This document shows positions 26,065 to 34,678 of a stretch of DNA of 64,000 bases, one piece after another. The notes beneath the pieces are model-generated. The model was not told the origin of the DNA and did no database searches. It worked only from the letters and a program-made list of their open reading frames with translations. This DNA is from DASUAS01 sp963756895. Lineage in GTDB: Bacteria; Actinomycetota; Acidimicrobiia; IMCC26256; DASPTH01. Location: contig CAVWPI010000011.1 of the NCBI GenBank assembly GCA_963756895.1, positions 372,001-436,000 on the forward strand. The letters are read 5' to 3'. The stretch's first letter is position 1. Each line of letters starts with the position of its first letter. The position numbers were made by a program, and so were the translations under genes.

Positions 26065-26706
26065 ATGAACACTGGCGTCGAGGTGGCACTCCTGGTGCCT
26101 GTGGCCTACCTGCTCGGGACCTTCCCGAGCGCCACCCTCGTGGCGCGCCGCCGCGGGGTCGACGTCACCGCCGAGGGCTCGGGCAACCCCGGCGCGTCCA
26201 ACACCTTCCGCCTCCTGGGCTGGAAGGCCGGTGCCCTGGTCTTCGCCATGGACGTCCTCAAGGGGGTCCTCGCCGCCCTCGCCGGGCTCGCGGTCGACGG
26301 CCACCGCGGCGCCTACGTCCTCGGTGTCGCCGCCGTCCTCGGCCACGTGCTCCCGGTCACCCGCAGGTTCAAGGGCGGCCGCGGCGTCGCGACCGGCGCC
26401 GGTGTGATGCTCGTGGTCTTCCCGCTGCTCACGCTCGCGATGGTCGTGTTGTGGGTGTTGCTCGCGCGGATCACGCACAAGGCGTCGATCGCGTCGGTCG
26501 CGGTAGCGATCGCGTTCCCGATCGCCGTCGCGCTCGCGGGCCACGAGGCGGGCGACATCATCGTGATCTCGGTGATGGCGTTGCTCGTCATCGCCCGTCA
26601 CCTCTCGAACCTGCGCCGGCTCGTGAAGGGCGAGGAGCTCGGTCTCGATCCCGGGACCGAACGCGACGAGCCGCCCGACGTCGGCGATGAGCGCGCCGCG
26701 AGTTGA
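26065..26706 (+). CDS. plsY: Glycerol-3-phosphate acyltransferase PlsY
   Basis: A 213-residue membrane acyltransferase that uses acyl-phosphate to acylate glycerol-3-phosphate, the first step of phospholipid synthesis. Motifs GSGNPGASNTFR near residue 38 and FKGGRGVATGAG near 105 are diagnostic, with five hydrophobic helices. Start ATG 26065 is just before the first helix. The hydrophilic C-terminal extension (KGEELGLDPGTERDEPPD) is longer than usual. It is followed by galU 16 bases later. Confidence 0.9.
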   Translation: MNTGVEVALLVPVAYLLGTFPSATLVARRRGVDVTAEGSGNPGASNTFRLLGWKAGALVFAMDVLKGVLAALAGLAVDGHRGAYVLGVAAVLGHVLPVTRRFKGGRGVATGAGVMLVVFPLLTLAMVVLWVLLARITHKASIASVAVAIAFPIAVALAGHEAGDIIVISVMALLVIARHLSNLRRLVKGEELGLDPGTERDEPPDVGDERAAS

Positions 26707-26710
26707 CAGG

Positions 26711-26716
26711 TAGCGT
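26711..26716 (+). promoter_or_regulatory. -10 hexamer TAGCGT for galU (leaderless)
   Basis: TAGCGT ends 6 bases before ATG 26723, just after the plsY stop. Confidence 0.45.
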
Positions 26717-26722
26717 CGAGCC

Positions 26723-27661
26723 ATGGGCAGTGTGCAACGAGGCGTGCAACAGGGCGGGCAACGAGGTGTGCAACAGACGGTGAAGAAGGCGGTCATCCCC
26801 GCGGCCGGTCTCGGCACGCGCTTCCTGCCCGCGACGAAGAGCCAGCCGAAGGAGATGCTCCCGGTCGTCGACAAGCCGTCGATCCAGTACGTCGTCGAGG
26901 AAGCCGTGGCCGCGGGCCTCAGCGACATCCTGATCATCACCGGTCGGGGCAAGCGGGCCATCGAAGACCACTTCGACCGCAATTTCGAGCTCGAGCACTC
27001 GCTCGAGCAGTCGGCGAAGCACGACCTGCTCGCCGAGGTGCGGGGCATCAACGAGCTCGCCGACATCCACTACATCCGCCAGCGCGACCCGCTCGGCCTC
27101 GGTCACGCGGTGAGCGTCGCGCGTGAGCACGTGGGCAACGAGCCGTTTGCAGTGATCCTGGGCGACGACATCATGGTCGACGACGGTGCGCTGCTCCGTT
27201 CCATGATCGCGGTGCACGAACGCGAGCACGCGTCGTGCCTCGCGCTGCTCGAGGTGAAGCGCGCCGAGATCTCGGCGTACGGCTGCGCGGAGACCGAGGA
27301 TCTCGGCGACGGTCTGCAGCGAGTGCGCGACGTGGTGGAGAAGCCTCGCCCCGAGGACGCGAAGTCGAACCTCGCGGTGATCGGCCGCTACGTGTTCACG
27401 CCCGGGATCTTCGACGCGCTCGAGCGCATCACGCCCGGTGTGGGCGGCGAGCTGCAGCTCACCGATGCCATCGAGCTCCTGATCCAGTCCGAGTCCGTGT
27501 TCGGGCGTGTGTTCACGCACGGCCGCTACGACATCGGGCAGAAGCTCGACTTCCTGCGCGCCAACATCGAGCTCGCGCTCGACCGTCCCGACCTCGGCCC
27601 CGAGCTTGCCGACTACCTCCGCGCGCTGGTGCGCGACCGGTTGTCGTACGAGCCACGATGA
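26723..27661 (+). CDS. galU: UTP-glucose-1-phosphate uridylyltransferase
   Basis: A 312-residue nucleotidyltransferase making UDP-glucose from UTP and glucose-1-phosphate for envelope and storage sugars. The catalytic signature AVIPAAGLGTRFLPATK is followed by PKEMLPVVDKPSIQYVVEE and ILGDDIMVDDG, all standard. An N-terminal extension of 20 residues (SVQRGVQQGGQRGVQQ) comes from a short internal DNA repeat. Its stop overlaps the moeA start (ATGA). Confidence 0.95.
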   Translation: MGSVQRGVQQGGQRGVQQTVKKAVIPAAGLGTRFLPATKSQPKEMLPVVDKPSIQYVVEEAVAAGLSDILIITGRGKRAIEDHFDRNFELEHSLEQSAKHDLLAEVRGINELADIHYIRQRDPLGLGHAVSVAREHVGNEPFAVILGDDIMVDDGALLRSMIAVHEREHASCLALLEVKRAEISAYGCAETEDLGDGLQRVRDVVEKPRPEDAKSNLAVIGRYVFTPGIFDALERITPGVGGELQLTDAIELLIQSESVFGRVFTHGRYDIGQKLDFLRANIELALDRPDLGPELADYLRALVRDRLSYEPR

Positions 27662-28896
27662 AGGCGCTGGCCGACGTCCAAGCGGCGATCTTCGGCGCAG
27701 TTCGCCGGCTCGATCCCGTCGACGTCGACCTGCGCGACGCACGCGGGCTCGTGCTCGCGGAGCGGGTCACCGCGCCCGAAGCCGTCCCGCCCTTCCCCAA
27801 CACCGCGATGGACGGCTATGCGGTGCGCGCCGCCGACACCGCCGGCGCGGCCGAGGGCGCACCGGTGCGGCTGCGCGTCGTGGGCGAGCTCGCCGCCGGC
27901 CACCCACCGACAATCGCGGTCGGCGACGGTGAAGCGATCCGCATCATGACCGGCGCGCCGATGCCCGACGGGGCCGACGCCATCGTGATGGTCGAGCGCA
28001 CCGAGCGAGACGCCAATGGCGATGACGACGGCGTGCTCGTCACCCTCGCGGTCGAACCCGGGTTGCACGTGCGCCGCGCCGGCGGCGATCTGGAGGCCGG
28101 CGACGTGGTGTTCGAACCGGGCACGGTGCTCACCGCGGCGCGCATCGGCGTGCTCGCGACGGTCGGTGCCCGGCGCGTGCAGTCCTACCCGCGTGTACGC
28201 GTCGGTGTGTTGTCCACCGGTGACGAGCTGGTGGAGGCCGGTCCGCTCGAACCGGGCAAGATCCGTGACTCCAACCGGCCCATGCTCCTGGCGCAGCTCG
28301 CCGATGCCGGCGCCGAGCCGCTCGATCTCGGTTCCGCGCACGACGACGCCGACGTGATGACACGCACGCTCGCCGACGCGGTCGCGCAGTGCGATGCCGT
28401 GATCACCAGCGGGGGAGTGTCGGTCGGCGACTTCGACTACGTGAGCGACGCACTGGAGCGCATCGCGGACGACGACGCGTCCGGTGCATCACGGGTCGAC
28501 TGGTACCAGGTGGCGATCAAGCCCGCGAAGCCGCTGTGCATCGGGATGCTCGAGGGCACGCCGGTGTTCGGTCTCCCGGGCAATCCGGTGTCGTCGTTCG
28601 TCAGCTTCGAGCTCTTCGCCCGGCCTGCGCTGCGGATGATGATGGGACACGACCGCCCCTTCCGGCGCGAGGTCACCGCCACCGCGGCCGCGCCGTTCCG
28701 CCGACGCGTCGACGGCAAGCTCCACCTCGACCGCGTCGTCGTCGACGTCGTCGACGGTGGCTACGTCGCCACTGGCGTGCGCTCGCAGGAGAGCAACGCC
28801 CTTGCCGCCAGCGCGGCGGCCAACGCGTTCGCGCTGCTGCCCGACGGCGAAGGCGTCGACGCCGGCGACCCCGTCACCGTCATGCTCCTCGACTAG
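27658..28896 (+). CDS. moeA: Molybdopterin molybdenumtransferase
   Basis: A 412-residue MoeA that inserts molybdate into adenylylated molybdopterin. Family parts include AVPPFPNTAMDGYAVRAAD, IRIMTGAPMPDGADAIVM, VLSTGDELVEAG, ITSGGVSVGDFDYV and GLPGNPVSSFV. Translation is coupled to galU by ATGA. moaA and moaC follow within 2 kb, so this is the molybdenum cofactor region, but a strong hairpin separates moeA from moaA. Confidence 0.96.
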   Translation: MKALADVQAAIFGAVRRLDPVDVDLRDARGLVLAERVTAPEAVPPFPNTAMDGYAVRAADTAGAAEGAPVRLRVVGELAAGHPPTIAVGDGEAIRIMTGAPMPDGADAIVMVERTERDANGDDDGVLVTLAVEPGLHVRRAGGDLEAGDVVFEPGTVLTAARIGVLATVGARRVQSYPRVRVGVLSTGDELVEAGPLEPGKIRDSNRPMLLAQLADAGAEPLDLGSAHDDADVMTRTLADAVAQCDAVITSGGVSVGDFDYVSDALERIADDDASGASRVDWYQVAIKPAKPLCIGMLEGTPVFGLPGNPVSSFVSFELFARPALRMMMGHDRPFRREVTATAAAPFRRRVDGKLHLDRVVVDVVDGGYVATGVRSQESNALAASAAANAFALLPDGEGVDAGDPVTVMLLD

Positions 28897-28905
28897 GTAG
28901 AGAAG

Positions 28906-28937
28906 CGAGCGCCCGGAGGTGATCCTCCGGGCGCTCG
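28906..28937. terminator. Bidirectional terminator between moeA and the minus-strand lipoprotein
   Basis: CGAGCGCCCGGAGG pairs perfectly over 14 bp with CCTCCGGGCGCTCG around the loop TGAT, 9 bases after the moeA stop. The two flanking genes converge here. Confidence 0.85.
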
Positions 28938-29001
28938 TCTCCAGCCCGCCCCAGGCGTGCCGCGCCGCCCCCACAAGCGCGCGGCTCGCCGGACCGGACG
29001 A

Positions 29002-29271
29002 TCAGCCCGTCTGCACGCAGCCCCCGGGGAGGTCGGGTTGCTCGCCCGCGGGGACCCTCGCCACGAACAGTGACGACGTCTGGACGTCGCCGTTCGTCAC
29101 GGTCCCGCTGCTGCACTCCACGACCGCCGTGCTCGACGGTGCTTCGTCCGTTGCCGCCGTGGTCGACGGGAAGCCGCAGCTCGAAAGCCCGAGTGCTGCG
29201 GCGCCGAGCGCCACGGATCCAACCAGGAGTCGCCAATGCTGTCCATGGATCTTCTGCTCACGAATCGCCAT
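29002..29271 (-). CDS. Small lipoprotein
   Basis: An 89-residue predicted lipoprotein. The signal peptide WRLLVGSVALGAAALGL leads to lipobox LSSC; the mature part is Thr/Ser-rich with two Cys (VVECSSG, GGCVQTG) that could form a disulfide. ATG 29271 has GAGAGGGAC at good spacing; an upstream ATG in frame at 29295 is less likely. I do not recognise a family. A long hairpin lies 27 bases upstream of its start. Confidence 0.6.
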   Translation of the reverse strand: MAIREQKIHGQHWRLLVGSVALGAAALGLSSCGFPSTTAATDEAPSSTAVVECSSGTVTNGDVQTSSLFVARVPAGEQPDLPGGCVQTG

Positions 29272-29297
29272 CTCGATGTCCCTCTCCGGGAACAAGC

Positions 29298-29338
29298 AAC
29301 CGGCCCCCCCGACACGTTCGTCGGGCGTGGGGCCGGTT
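29298..29338 (-). promoter_or_regulatory. Two-tier stem-loop before the lipoprotein start
   Basis: A 10-bp outer stem AACCGGCCCC/GGGGCCGGTT encloses a 6-bp CCCGAC/GTCGGG stem with a 6-base loop and a 3-base bulge. On the minus strand it ends 27 bases before the lipoprotein start, placing it in the leader or over the promoter. The rest of the 29272-29560 gap shows only the moaA promoter hexamer. Confidence 0.5.
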
Positions 29339-29548
29339 TCGCTCTGGCTCCCCGCAGACTCAAGCGACCAATTCGGCGCCTGCGGATCGATGCCTCCCCG
29401 TAGAGATTGGATGGCTCGGTATTGCTAGATCCCTGGTGCTTGTGGTGTCTCCTCGGTGGTTCCCAGCCCCCGTGACAAGCAGTAGCAATAAAACCACAGA
29501 GAGTGGTATCCCGTCAAGCCGGCCCGGCCGAATGTGCCGGAGGTCGCA

Positions 29549-29554
29549 TACGAT
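29549..29554 (+). promoter_or_regulatory. -10 hexamer TACGAT for moaA (leaderless)
   Basis: TACGAT ends 6 bases before GTG 29561, which favours this start over GTG 29534. Confidence 0.45.
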
Positions 29555-29560
29555 CGGGGA

Positions 29561-30601
<1,041 letters not shown>

Positions 30602-30672
30602 GACTCGTCTCCACCCTCGCTCGCTTCCGCTCGTTCCGTCCCCAGGCGAGCGTGATTTCAGGGGACGCCATC

Positions 30673-30678
30673 TAGACT
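30673..30678 (+). promoter_or_regulatory. -10 hexamer TAGACT for moaC
   Basis: TAGACT ends 8 bases before ATG 30687. Confidence 0.45.
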
Positions 30679-30686
30679 CCTCGGGC

Positions 30687-31190
30687 ATGTCGGCCTCGGA
30701 GTTCACGCACCTCGACCCGCTGGGCCGTGCCCGCATGGTCGACGTCACCGCCAAGGACGTCACCCACCGCCGGGCGGTCGCCCGGTGCCGGGTGCACATG
30801 GAGGCCGACACCGCCGCGAAGATCGCCTCGGGCGCCATCACCAAGGGCGACGTCCTGGCGGTGGCCCGAGTTGCCGGCATCCAGGCGGCCAAGCAGACCC
30901 CGAACCTCCTCCCGCTGTGCCACCCGCTGCTCGTGGGCTCGGTCTACGTGAACTTCCGGATCGAGGATGCGCACGTCGAGGTCGAGGTCCAGGTCGACAC
31001 CGTCGACCGCACCGGGGTGGAGATGGAGGCGCTCACCGCCTGCGCCGTGGCCGCCCTCACGATCTACGACATGTGCAAGTCGCTCGACCGGAGCATGACC
31101 ATCGGCGAGCTCGCGCTCTGGGAGAAGACCGGTGGCCGTTCCGGCACCTACCGCCGTCCCGGCGCCGACCTCGACGATCTCGACCTCTGA
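30687..31190 (+). CDS. moaC: Cyclic pyranopterin monophosphate synthase MoaC
   Basis: A 167-residue MoaC that completes cyclic pyranopterin monophosphate formation after MoaA. MVDVTAKDVTHRRAVA, KQTPNLLPLCHPL and VEMEALTACAVAALTIYDMC are the conserved active-site blocks, and the CKSLDRSMTI helix is intact. The C-terminus TGGRSGTYRRPG is normal. It is the third molybdenum cofactor gene in the window. Confidence 0.96.
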   Translation: MSASEFTHLDPLGRARMVDVTAKDVTHRRAVARCRVHMEADTAAKIASGAITKGDVLAVARVAGIQAAKQTPNLLPLCHPLLVGSVYVNFRIEDAHVEVEVQVDTVDRTGVEMEALTACAVAALTIYDMCKSLDRSMTIGELALWEKTGGRSGTYRRPGADLDDLDL

Positions 31191-31320
31191 GCGCACTCGA
31201 AGCGGCGATCCGGGTCTCCGACCGACCCGGACCCGGCCGGGCGGGGCGGGCGTCGTCTCGACGCCCGCGGGATCCCTTCGCTATGGTGCCCGAGGCCGCG
31301 AAGCGGGCGGTCAGCGCCTT

Positions 31321-31352
31321 ACCGGATCCCCAACCGTGGGGAGACATCCGGT
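31321..31352 (+). other. Stem-loop between moaC and the membrane protein
   Basis: ACCGGAT/ATCCGGT (7 bp) surrounds a CCCC/GGGG pair with loop AACCGT. It lies directly before TACATT (31353-31358), so it could end moaC transcription or act as an operator over the next promoter. Confidence 0.45.
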
Positions 31353-31392
31353 TACATTCTTGTTCGGGCGACACACAACGGGGGCGTTTGCC

Positions 31393-31932
31393 TTGACGAT
31401 TGCGGTCATCCTGGTTCTTGGAATCCTCTGGGTCGCGGTGCTCGTGCCGCCGATCCTCCGGGCTCGCGGTCAGCAGAGCCGCACCGACTCGGTCGGTGAC
31501 TTCCACCACAAGTTGCGTTCGCTGGGCCAGGCCAACGGCCACCGCACCCGCCCGCGACGTACCAGCGCTTCGGGCGCGATCTTCGCGCCGCTGAGCACCG
31601 GTCCCGGGATGATGAGCGCGCAGCAGAAGCGTCGCCGCGACGTGCTGTTCGTGCTGCTCGGCCTGGTGGCGTTCACGTTCTTCCTCGCGGTGCTCACCCG
31701 CTCGATGCCGTTCATCGCGCTGCAGCTGATCGCCGACGTCGCCCTCGCCGGCTACGTCTACCTGCTGCTCCAGTACAAGCAGCGAGCGCAGGAGCAGCGG
31801 TCCAAGGTGCGCTACCTCGGTGGTGCCTCCTACCACGAGCCCGCCGCGTACATGAACGGTCGGTACGGCTCGGCGTCGAGCGACTCGAGTGCTCCCCGCC
31901 TCGTACCTCTCCGGCAGACGGTCTCGAATTAG
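31393..31932 (+). CDS. SepX-like membrane protein (tentative)
   Basis: About 179 residues from TTG 31393, which follows GGGGG at suitable spacing. It has an N-terminal helix (IAVILVLGILWVAVLVPPIL) followed at once by Arg, a basic linker, and two more hydrophobic stretches after QQKRRRDVLFVLLGLVAF. This layout, with WVAVLVPP and SVGDFHHKLRSL, resembles the actinobacterial division membrane protein SepX, but sequence identity is not obvious by eye. The C-terminus is soluble with Tyr and Ser. Start codon is uncertain. Confidence 0.5.
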   Translation: MTIAVILVLGILWVAVLVPPILRARGQQSRTDSVGDFHHKLRSLGQANGHRTRPRRTSASGAIFAPLSTGPGMMSAQQKRRRDVLFVLLGLVAFTFFLAVLTRSMPFIALQLIADVALAGYVYLLLQYKQRAQEQRSKVRYLGGASYHEPAAYMNGRYGSASSDSSAPRLVPLRQTVSN

Positions 31933-31944
31933 CGCCGCGGCGGC

Positions 31945-32598
31945 GTGACCTTGGATGCCCCGGGTCAGATCGCAGCGGCCGGCGAGGCGGCGCGCGCCGT
32001 CCTCGAGGAGAAGCACGCGGCGCGTGAGATCACGCTCTCCACGTCGCGCCGTGCGATTCGCTCGTGCGCGTCGGCGATCCGCGCGGTGCACCGCGGCGAG
32101 TTCCACGAGGCGCGGTCGCTGATCGCCGAAGCCGCCGCCTACCTGGCCGAGGCCGAGAGCGCGCTCGGAACCCACTCCGACGTCCGCTACGGCGGGTTCC
32201 TCAACGACGCCAAGAAGGAATTCGCGGAGGCGAACCTGACGCTCGCGTTCGTCGAGGACAACCCGCTCCCGACCGCGGTGGAGCTCGGTGTCGACGTCCA
32301 GCCGTATCTCAACGGGATGGCGGAGGCGGCGAGCGAGCTGCGCCGCCAGGTGCTCGACTGCCTCCGGCGCGACGAGGGCGCCGAGGCCGAACGGTTGCTC
32401 GCGCTCATGGACGACGTCTACGGGATGCTCGTGACCGTCGACTACCCCGACGCACTCACCGGCGGGCTGCGCCGGTCGACCGACGCGCTGCGGGCCGTGC
32501 TCGAACGCACGCGCGGCGACGTGACGACGGCCATCGTCGCGGCCCGTCTGCAAGGTGCGATCGAAGGACGTGCGGCGCAGGGACCCGCCGAGCTCTGA
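31945..32598 (+). CDS. Translin-family protein
   Basis: A 217-residue all-helical protein of the translin (TSN/TRAX) family. Eukaryotic translin binds RNA and ssDNA and, with TRAX, forms the RNase C3PO; prokaryotic homologues are known mainly from archaea. The family pattern is clear: STSRRAIRSCASAIRAVHRG, then GFLNDAKKEFAEA, VDYPDALTGGLRRSTD and VLERTRGDVTTA. GTG 31945 lies 12 bases after the membrane-protein stop, so the two may be cotranscribed. It often appears in databases as haloacid dehalogenase, which this sequence does not support. Confidence 0.82.
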   Translation: MTLDAPGQIAAAGEAARAVLEEKHAAREITLSTSRRAIRSCASAIRAVHRGEFHEARSLIAEAAAYLAEAESALGTHSDVRYGGFLNDAKKEFAEANLTLAFVEDNPLPTAVELGVDVQPYLNGMAEAASELRRQVLDCLRRDEGAEAERLLALMDDVYGMLVTVDYPDALTGGLRRSTDALRAVLERTRGDVTTAIVAARLQGAIEGRAAQGPAEL

Positions 32599-32612
32599 CC
32601 TGACGGGTCAGA
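32594..32612. terminator. Short bidirectional hairpin between translin and MarR genes
   Basis: TCTGACC and GGTCAGA pair over 7 bp with a 5-base loop exactly between the two convergent stop codons. Confidence 0.5.
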
Positions 32613-33027
32613 CCGCGAGCACGACGCGCGCCCGGTTGAGCAGCTCGTTGAGCACGCGCTCGGTGGTGGCGACGTCGTCGGGAGCGAGTTCATCGAAGAT
32701 CGCGCTCGCCTCGCCGGCGATCGACGCCTGGAGACGCGTCAGCAGCTCGCGGCCCTCGCGGGTGAGGCGCCCGTCATCGAGCAGTCGCCGCTCGGTGAGC
32801 TCGTCGACGTGCTGCGCCGAGTCGGGGAAGTGGGCGCGGTCGGCGACTGCCGCGACGAGTCCGTCGTGGTCGACGGTGCCGTCGAGCATGTCGGCGACGC
32901 GCAAGGTGACCCACTGCGGCTCCGTGAGTCGGTCGTCCACGGCGACGGCTTGCAGGTGTCGCAGCAGCAACGCGTTGAGGGTCTTCTCGGTCTCGCCGAT
33001 GAGCTGGGGGCCGAACGGAATGGTCAT
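32608..33027 (-). CDS. MarR-like winged-helix protein
   Basis: A 139-residue protein with a winged-helix layout: QWVTLRVADMLDGTVDHDGL, then HVDELTERRLLDDGRLTREG. Actinobacterial relatives are annotated MarR family. ATG 33027 follows GGAGGACGCC. It diverges from the second MarR gene; the 83-base gap holds two matching operators, so one or both proteins probably repress the pair. Confidence 0.78.
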   Translation of the reverse strand: MTIPFGPQLIGETEKTLNALLLRHLQAVAVDDRLTEPQWVTLRVADMLDGTVDHDGLVAAVADRAHFPDSAQHVDELTERRLLDDGRLTREGRELLTRLQASIAGEASAIFDELAPDDVATTERVLNELLNRARVVLAV

Positions 33028-33042
33028 GGCGTCCTCCGAGAA

Positions 33043-33063
33043 ATCGTTGGTTGCGCCAACGAT
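33043..33063. promoter_or_regulatory. MarR operator 1
   Basis: ATCGTTGG-TTGCG-CCAACGAT: perfect 8-bp arms with a 5-base spacer, next to the minus-strand MarR gene. Confidence 0.8.
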
Positions 33064-33071
33064 AGCCGAAA

Positions 33072-33092
33072 GTCGTTGGTCCGGCCAACGAT
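33072..33092. promoter_or_regulatory. MarR operator 2
   Basis: TCGTTGG-TCCGG-CCAACGA: 7-bp arms and the same spacer length as operator 1. The centres are 29 bp apart, about three helical turns. It ends 5 bases before the TACACT hexamer (33098-33103) of the plus-strand gene. Confidence 0.8.
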
Positions 33093-33110
33093 CTCGGTAC
33101 ACTCGGCTGC

Positions 33111-33527
33111 ATGCCGTTGCAACGGGTCGCGAACCGTCCCACCTGGCTGCTCAGCCGGGCGAACCTCCGGGCCCAGGAACTGCTCGGCGCAGCGTTCGTC
33201 GCACAGGGGCTCCGGGGCCACCACTTCCGGTTGCTGGCTGCGCTCGACCAGTACGGGCCGAGCAGCCAGGCCGGCCTCGGTCGCAACACGGGCATCGATC
33301 GCAGCGACGTGGTCGCGGCCCTCAACGAGCTCGTCGACGACGGTCTGGCTCGCCGGGAGCCCGATCCCGAGGACGGTCGCCGCAACGTGGTGACCATCTC
33401 GAAGCGGGGGCGAACCACCCTCGACCGGGTCGACGCCGCGCTCGACGGCGTGCAGGCCGCGGTGCTCGAGCCGCTCTCGGCCTCCGAGCGCAGGACGTTC
33501 GTGCGGCTGCTCGCGAAGCTGGTCTGA
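33111..33527 (+). CDS. MarR-family transcriptional regulator
   Basis: A 138-residue classic MarR: LLSRANLRAQELLGAAFVAQ at the dimer helix, QAGLGRNTGIDRSDVVAALN recognition helices, and the wing GLARREPDPEDGRRNVVTIS with the conserved DxR. ATG 33111 lies 7 bases after TACACT, so the transcript is probably leaderless and operator 2 blocks the promoter. It likely autoregulates. Confidence 0.9.
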   Translation: MPLQRVANRPTWLLSRANLRAQELLGAAFVAQGLRGHHFRLLAALDQYGPSSQAGLGRNTGIDRSDVVAALNELVDDGLARREPDPEDGRRNVVTISKRGRTTLDRVDAALDGVQAAVLEPLSASERRTFVRLLAKLV

Positions 33528-33582
33528 CCTCGTTTCGACCCGAAGGGTGAGAAGGGCACGGTGGTACGCTCTCGGGTCCCAC

Positions 33583-33656
33583 GGGGGTGTAGCTCAGCCC
33601 GGTAGAGCGCTACGTTCGCAACGTAGAAGTCGTGGGTTCAAGTCCCATCACCTCCA
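33583..33656 (+). tRNA. tRNA-Ala (anticodon CGC)
   Basis: A 74-base cloverleaf. The acceptor stem GGGGGTG pairs with CACCTCC and contains the G3:U70 pair that marks tRNA-Ala. The anticodon stem CTACG/CGTAG closes the loop TTCGCAA, giving anticodon CGC at 33617-33619. T-arm GTGGG-TTCAAGT-CCCAT is regular. CCA is not encoded. TACGCT at 33565-33570 is a likely -10. Confidence 0.93.
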
Positions 33657-33922
33657 CAGCCGTTGCCATTTCGACAACGTTGTCCCTGCGTTGCTGACAA
33701 GATTGCCGCATCGCGCTGAGTGCGGTCCGAGAGCTCATCCGTAAGACGCGCTGCTTCCTCGATCTGCTGGTCGGAGAGGCGCCGGTTTCGACGCTCGATG
33801 CCTCGTGCTCCGAGTCGCTCGGCCAGGTTCGCCTGTCGGCACCAAAGGCTGACGAGAGCTCCTTCAGCGTGCGTGAGACGACCGTCCCCGGACACGAACT
33901 CATCGAGACGCTTCGACGGCCT
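33638..33922 (-). pseudogene. Recombinase-like HTH remnant at the tRNA 3' end (tentative)
   Basis: On the minus strand an open stretch contains LAERLGARGIERRNRRLSDQ followed by QIEEAARLTDEL. This resembles the C-terminal helix-turn-helix repeats of resolvase/invertase-type recombinases, but it has no proper start and its end reads into the tRNA. It may be the scar of an element that integrated at tRNA-Ala. No second copy of the tRNA 3' end is visible nearby. Confidence 0.3.
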
Positions 33923-33927
33923 GAGCG

Positions 33928-34452
33928 TCAGCTGGTCGGTCCGCGGCGCCGGGCGCGGCCAGGCTTGAAGACGGACAGCGCGATGGCGGTGAGCAGCGCG
34001 ACGACGTCCCACGTCGCGCCGAGGACGAGTGCGGTGGTGCCGCCCGTACCGTCGCGGGCGGCACTCTGGGCCGGGCTCAGAACCAGGCCGCCGACGACCA
34101 TGACCGACAGCAACAGGGCGAGCTTCGCCATCACCCAGGGGTAGCGGAACACACCCCAGCGGGTGCCGATGCCCAGGCAGACGCCGGTCGCGAGCGCGAC
34201 CAGCGACAGCGGGATGCCGAACACGACGCTGAGCATGCCGAGGATGTCGTAGGACGCGTGGGCCTCGTCGGCGGGCAGGTGGCGGGCCCGCAACGCGATG
34301 GCGAGGAATCCCGCCGAGTCGCCGAGGACGGCGACCGACGCCGCGATGTGGACGCTGAGCAACGTGTTGCGCCAGCCGCGCGAGAGGGTTCGCGTCGTAG
34401 GCGGCGGCGACGTCGACGGGCGCGGTCGAACGCGATCACTGAGGGTCTCCAT
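33928..34452 (-). CDS. DUF2269-like four-helix membrane protein
   Basis: A 174-residue integral membrane protein with four hydrophobic segments (LLSVHIAASVAVLGDSAGFL, VVFGIPLSLVALATGVCLGI, MAKLALLLSVMVVGGLVL, VVALLTAIALSVF). The spacing and the first-helix His match DUF2269-like proteins, whose role is unknown. ATG 34452 lies only a base or two downstream of the stop of the short RidA-like frame, so it may depend on that frame's translation. Confidence 0.65.
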   Translation of the reverse strand: METLSDRVRPRPSTSPPPTTRTLSRGWRNTLLSVHIAASVAVLGDSAGFLAIALRARHLPADEAHASYDILGMLSVVFGIPLSLVALATGVCLGIGTRWGVFRYPWVMAKLALLLSVMVVGGLVLSPAQSAARDGTGGTTALVLGATWDVVALLTAIALSVFKPGRARRRGPTS

Positions 34453-34453
34453 G

Positions 34454-34570
34454 TCAGGCGACCGCGGTTGCCTCGAACACGAGCACCCGTTGGTGGCCGG
34501 CGATGAGCTGGACCTGGTCGAATCGCAAGGCGACGGACCAGGACGTCGGATTGACCGCGGTTCGCTCCAT
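34454..34570 (-). pseudogene. Truncated RidA-family fragment
   Basis: A 38-codon frame reading MERTAVNPTSWSVALRFDQ, then IAGHQRVLVFEATAVA and stop. This is the N-terminal pattern of RidA/YjgF proteins (normally about 125 residues), but it ends where the first third should continue. GAGGAG lies 11 bases before the ATG. It is probably a deletion remnant, possibly now serving as a leader peptide for the next gene. Confidence 0.5.
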
Positions 34571-34678
34571 GGTCGCTCACTCCTCGTTCGGGAGCTACCA
34601 GCGTCGCCCCGTCGGGCGCGGCGGACCATCCCAGATCACTGGGTTCCCGATGGCAGTCGGCGACGCCGCGGGGCGGGC

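Noticed and set aside
29290..29420. Possible cyclic-di-AMP (ydaO-type) riboswitch on the minus strand, because of TCGCTTGAG and GCGGGGAGCC
   Set aside because: The later conserved parts of that riboswitch are absent; only a simple two-tier hairpin can be supported.
33583..33660. tRNA-Ala as the left end of an intact integrated element
   Set aside because: No repeated copy of the tRNA 3' end and no intact integrase are visible within the window.
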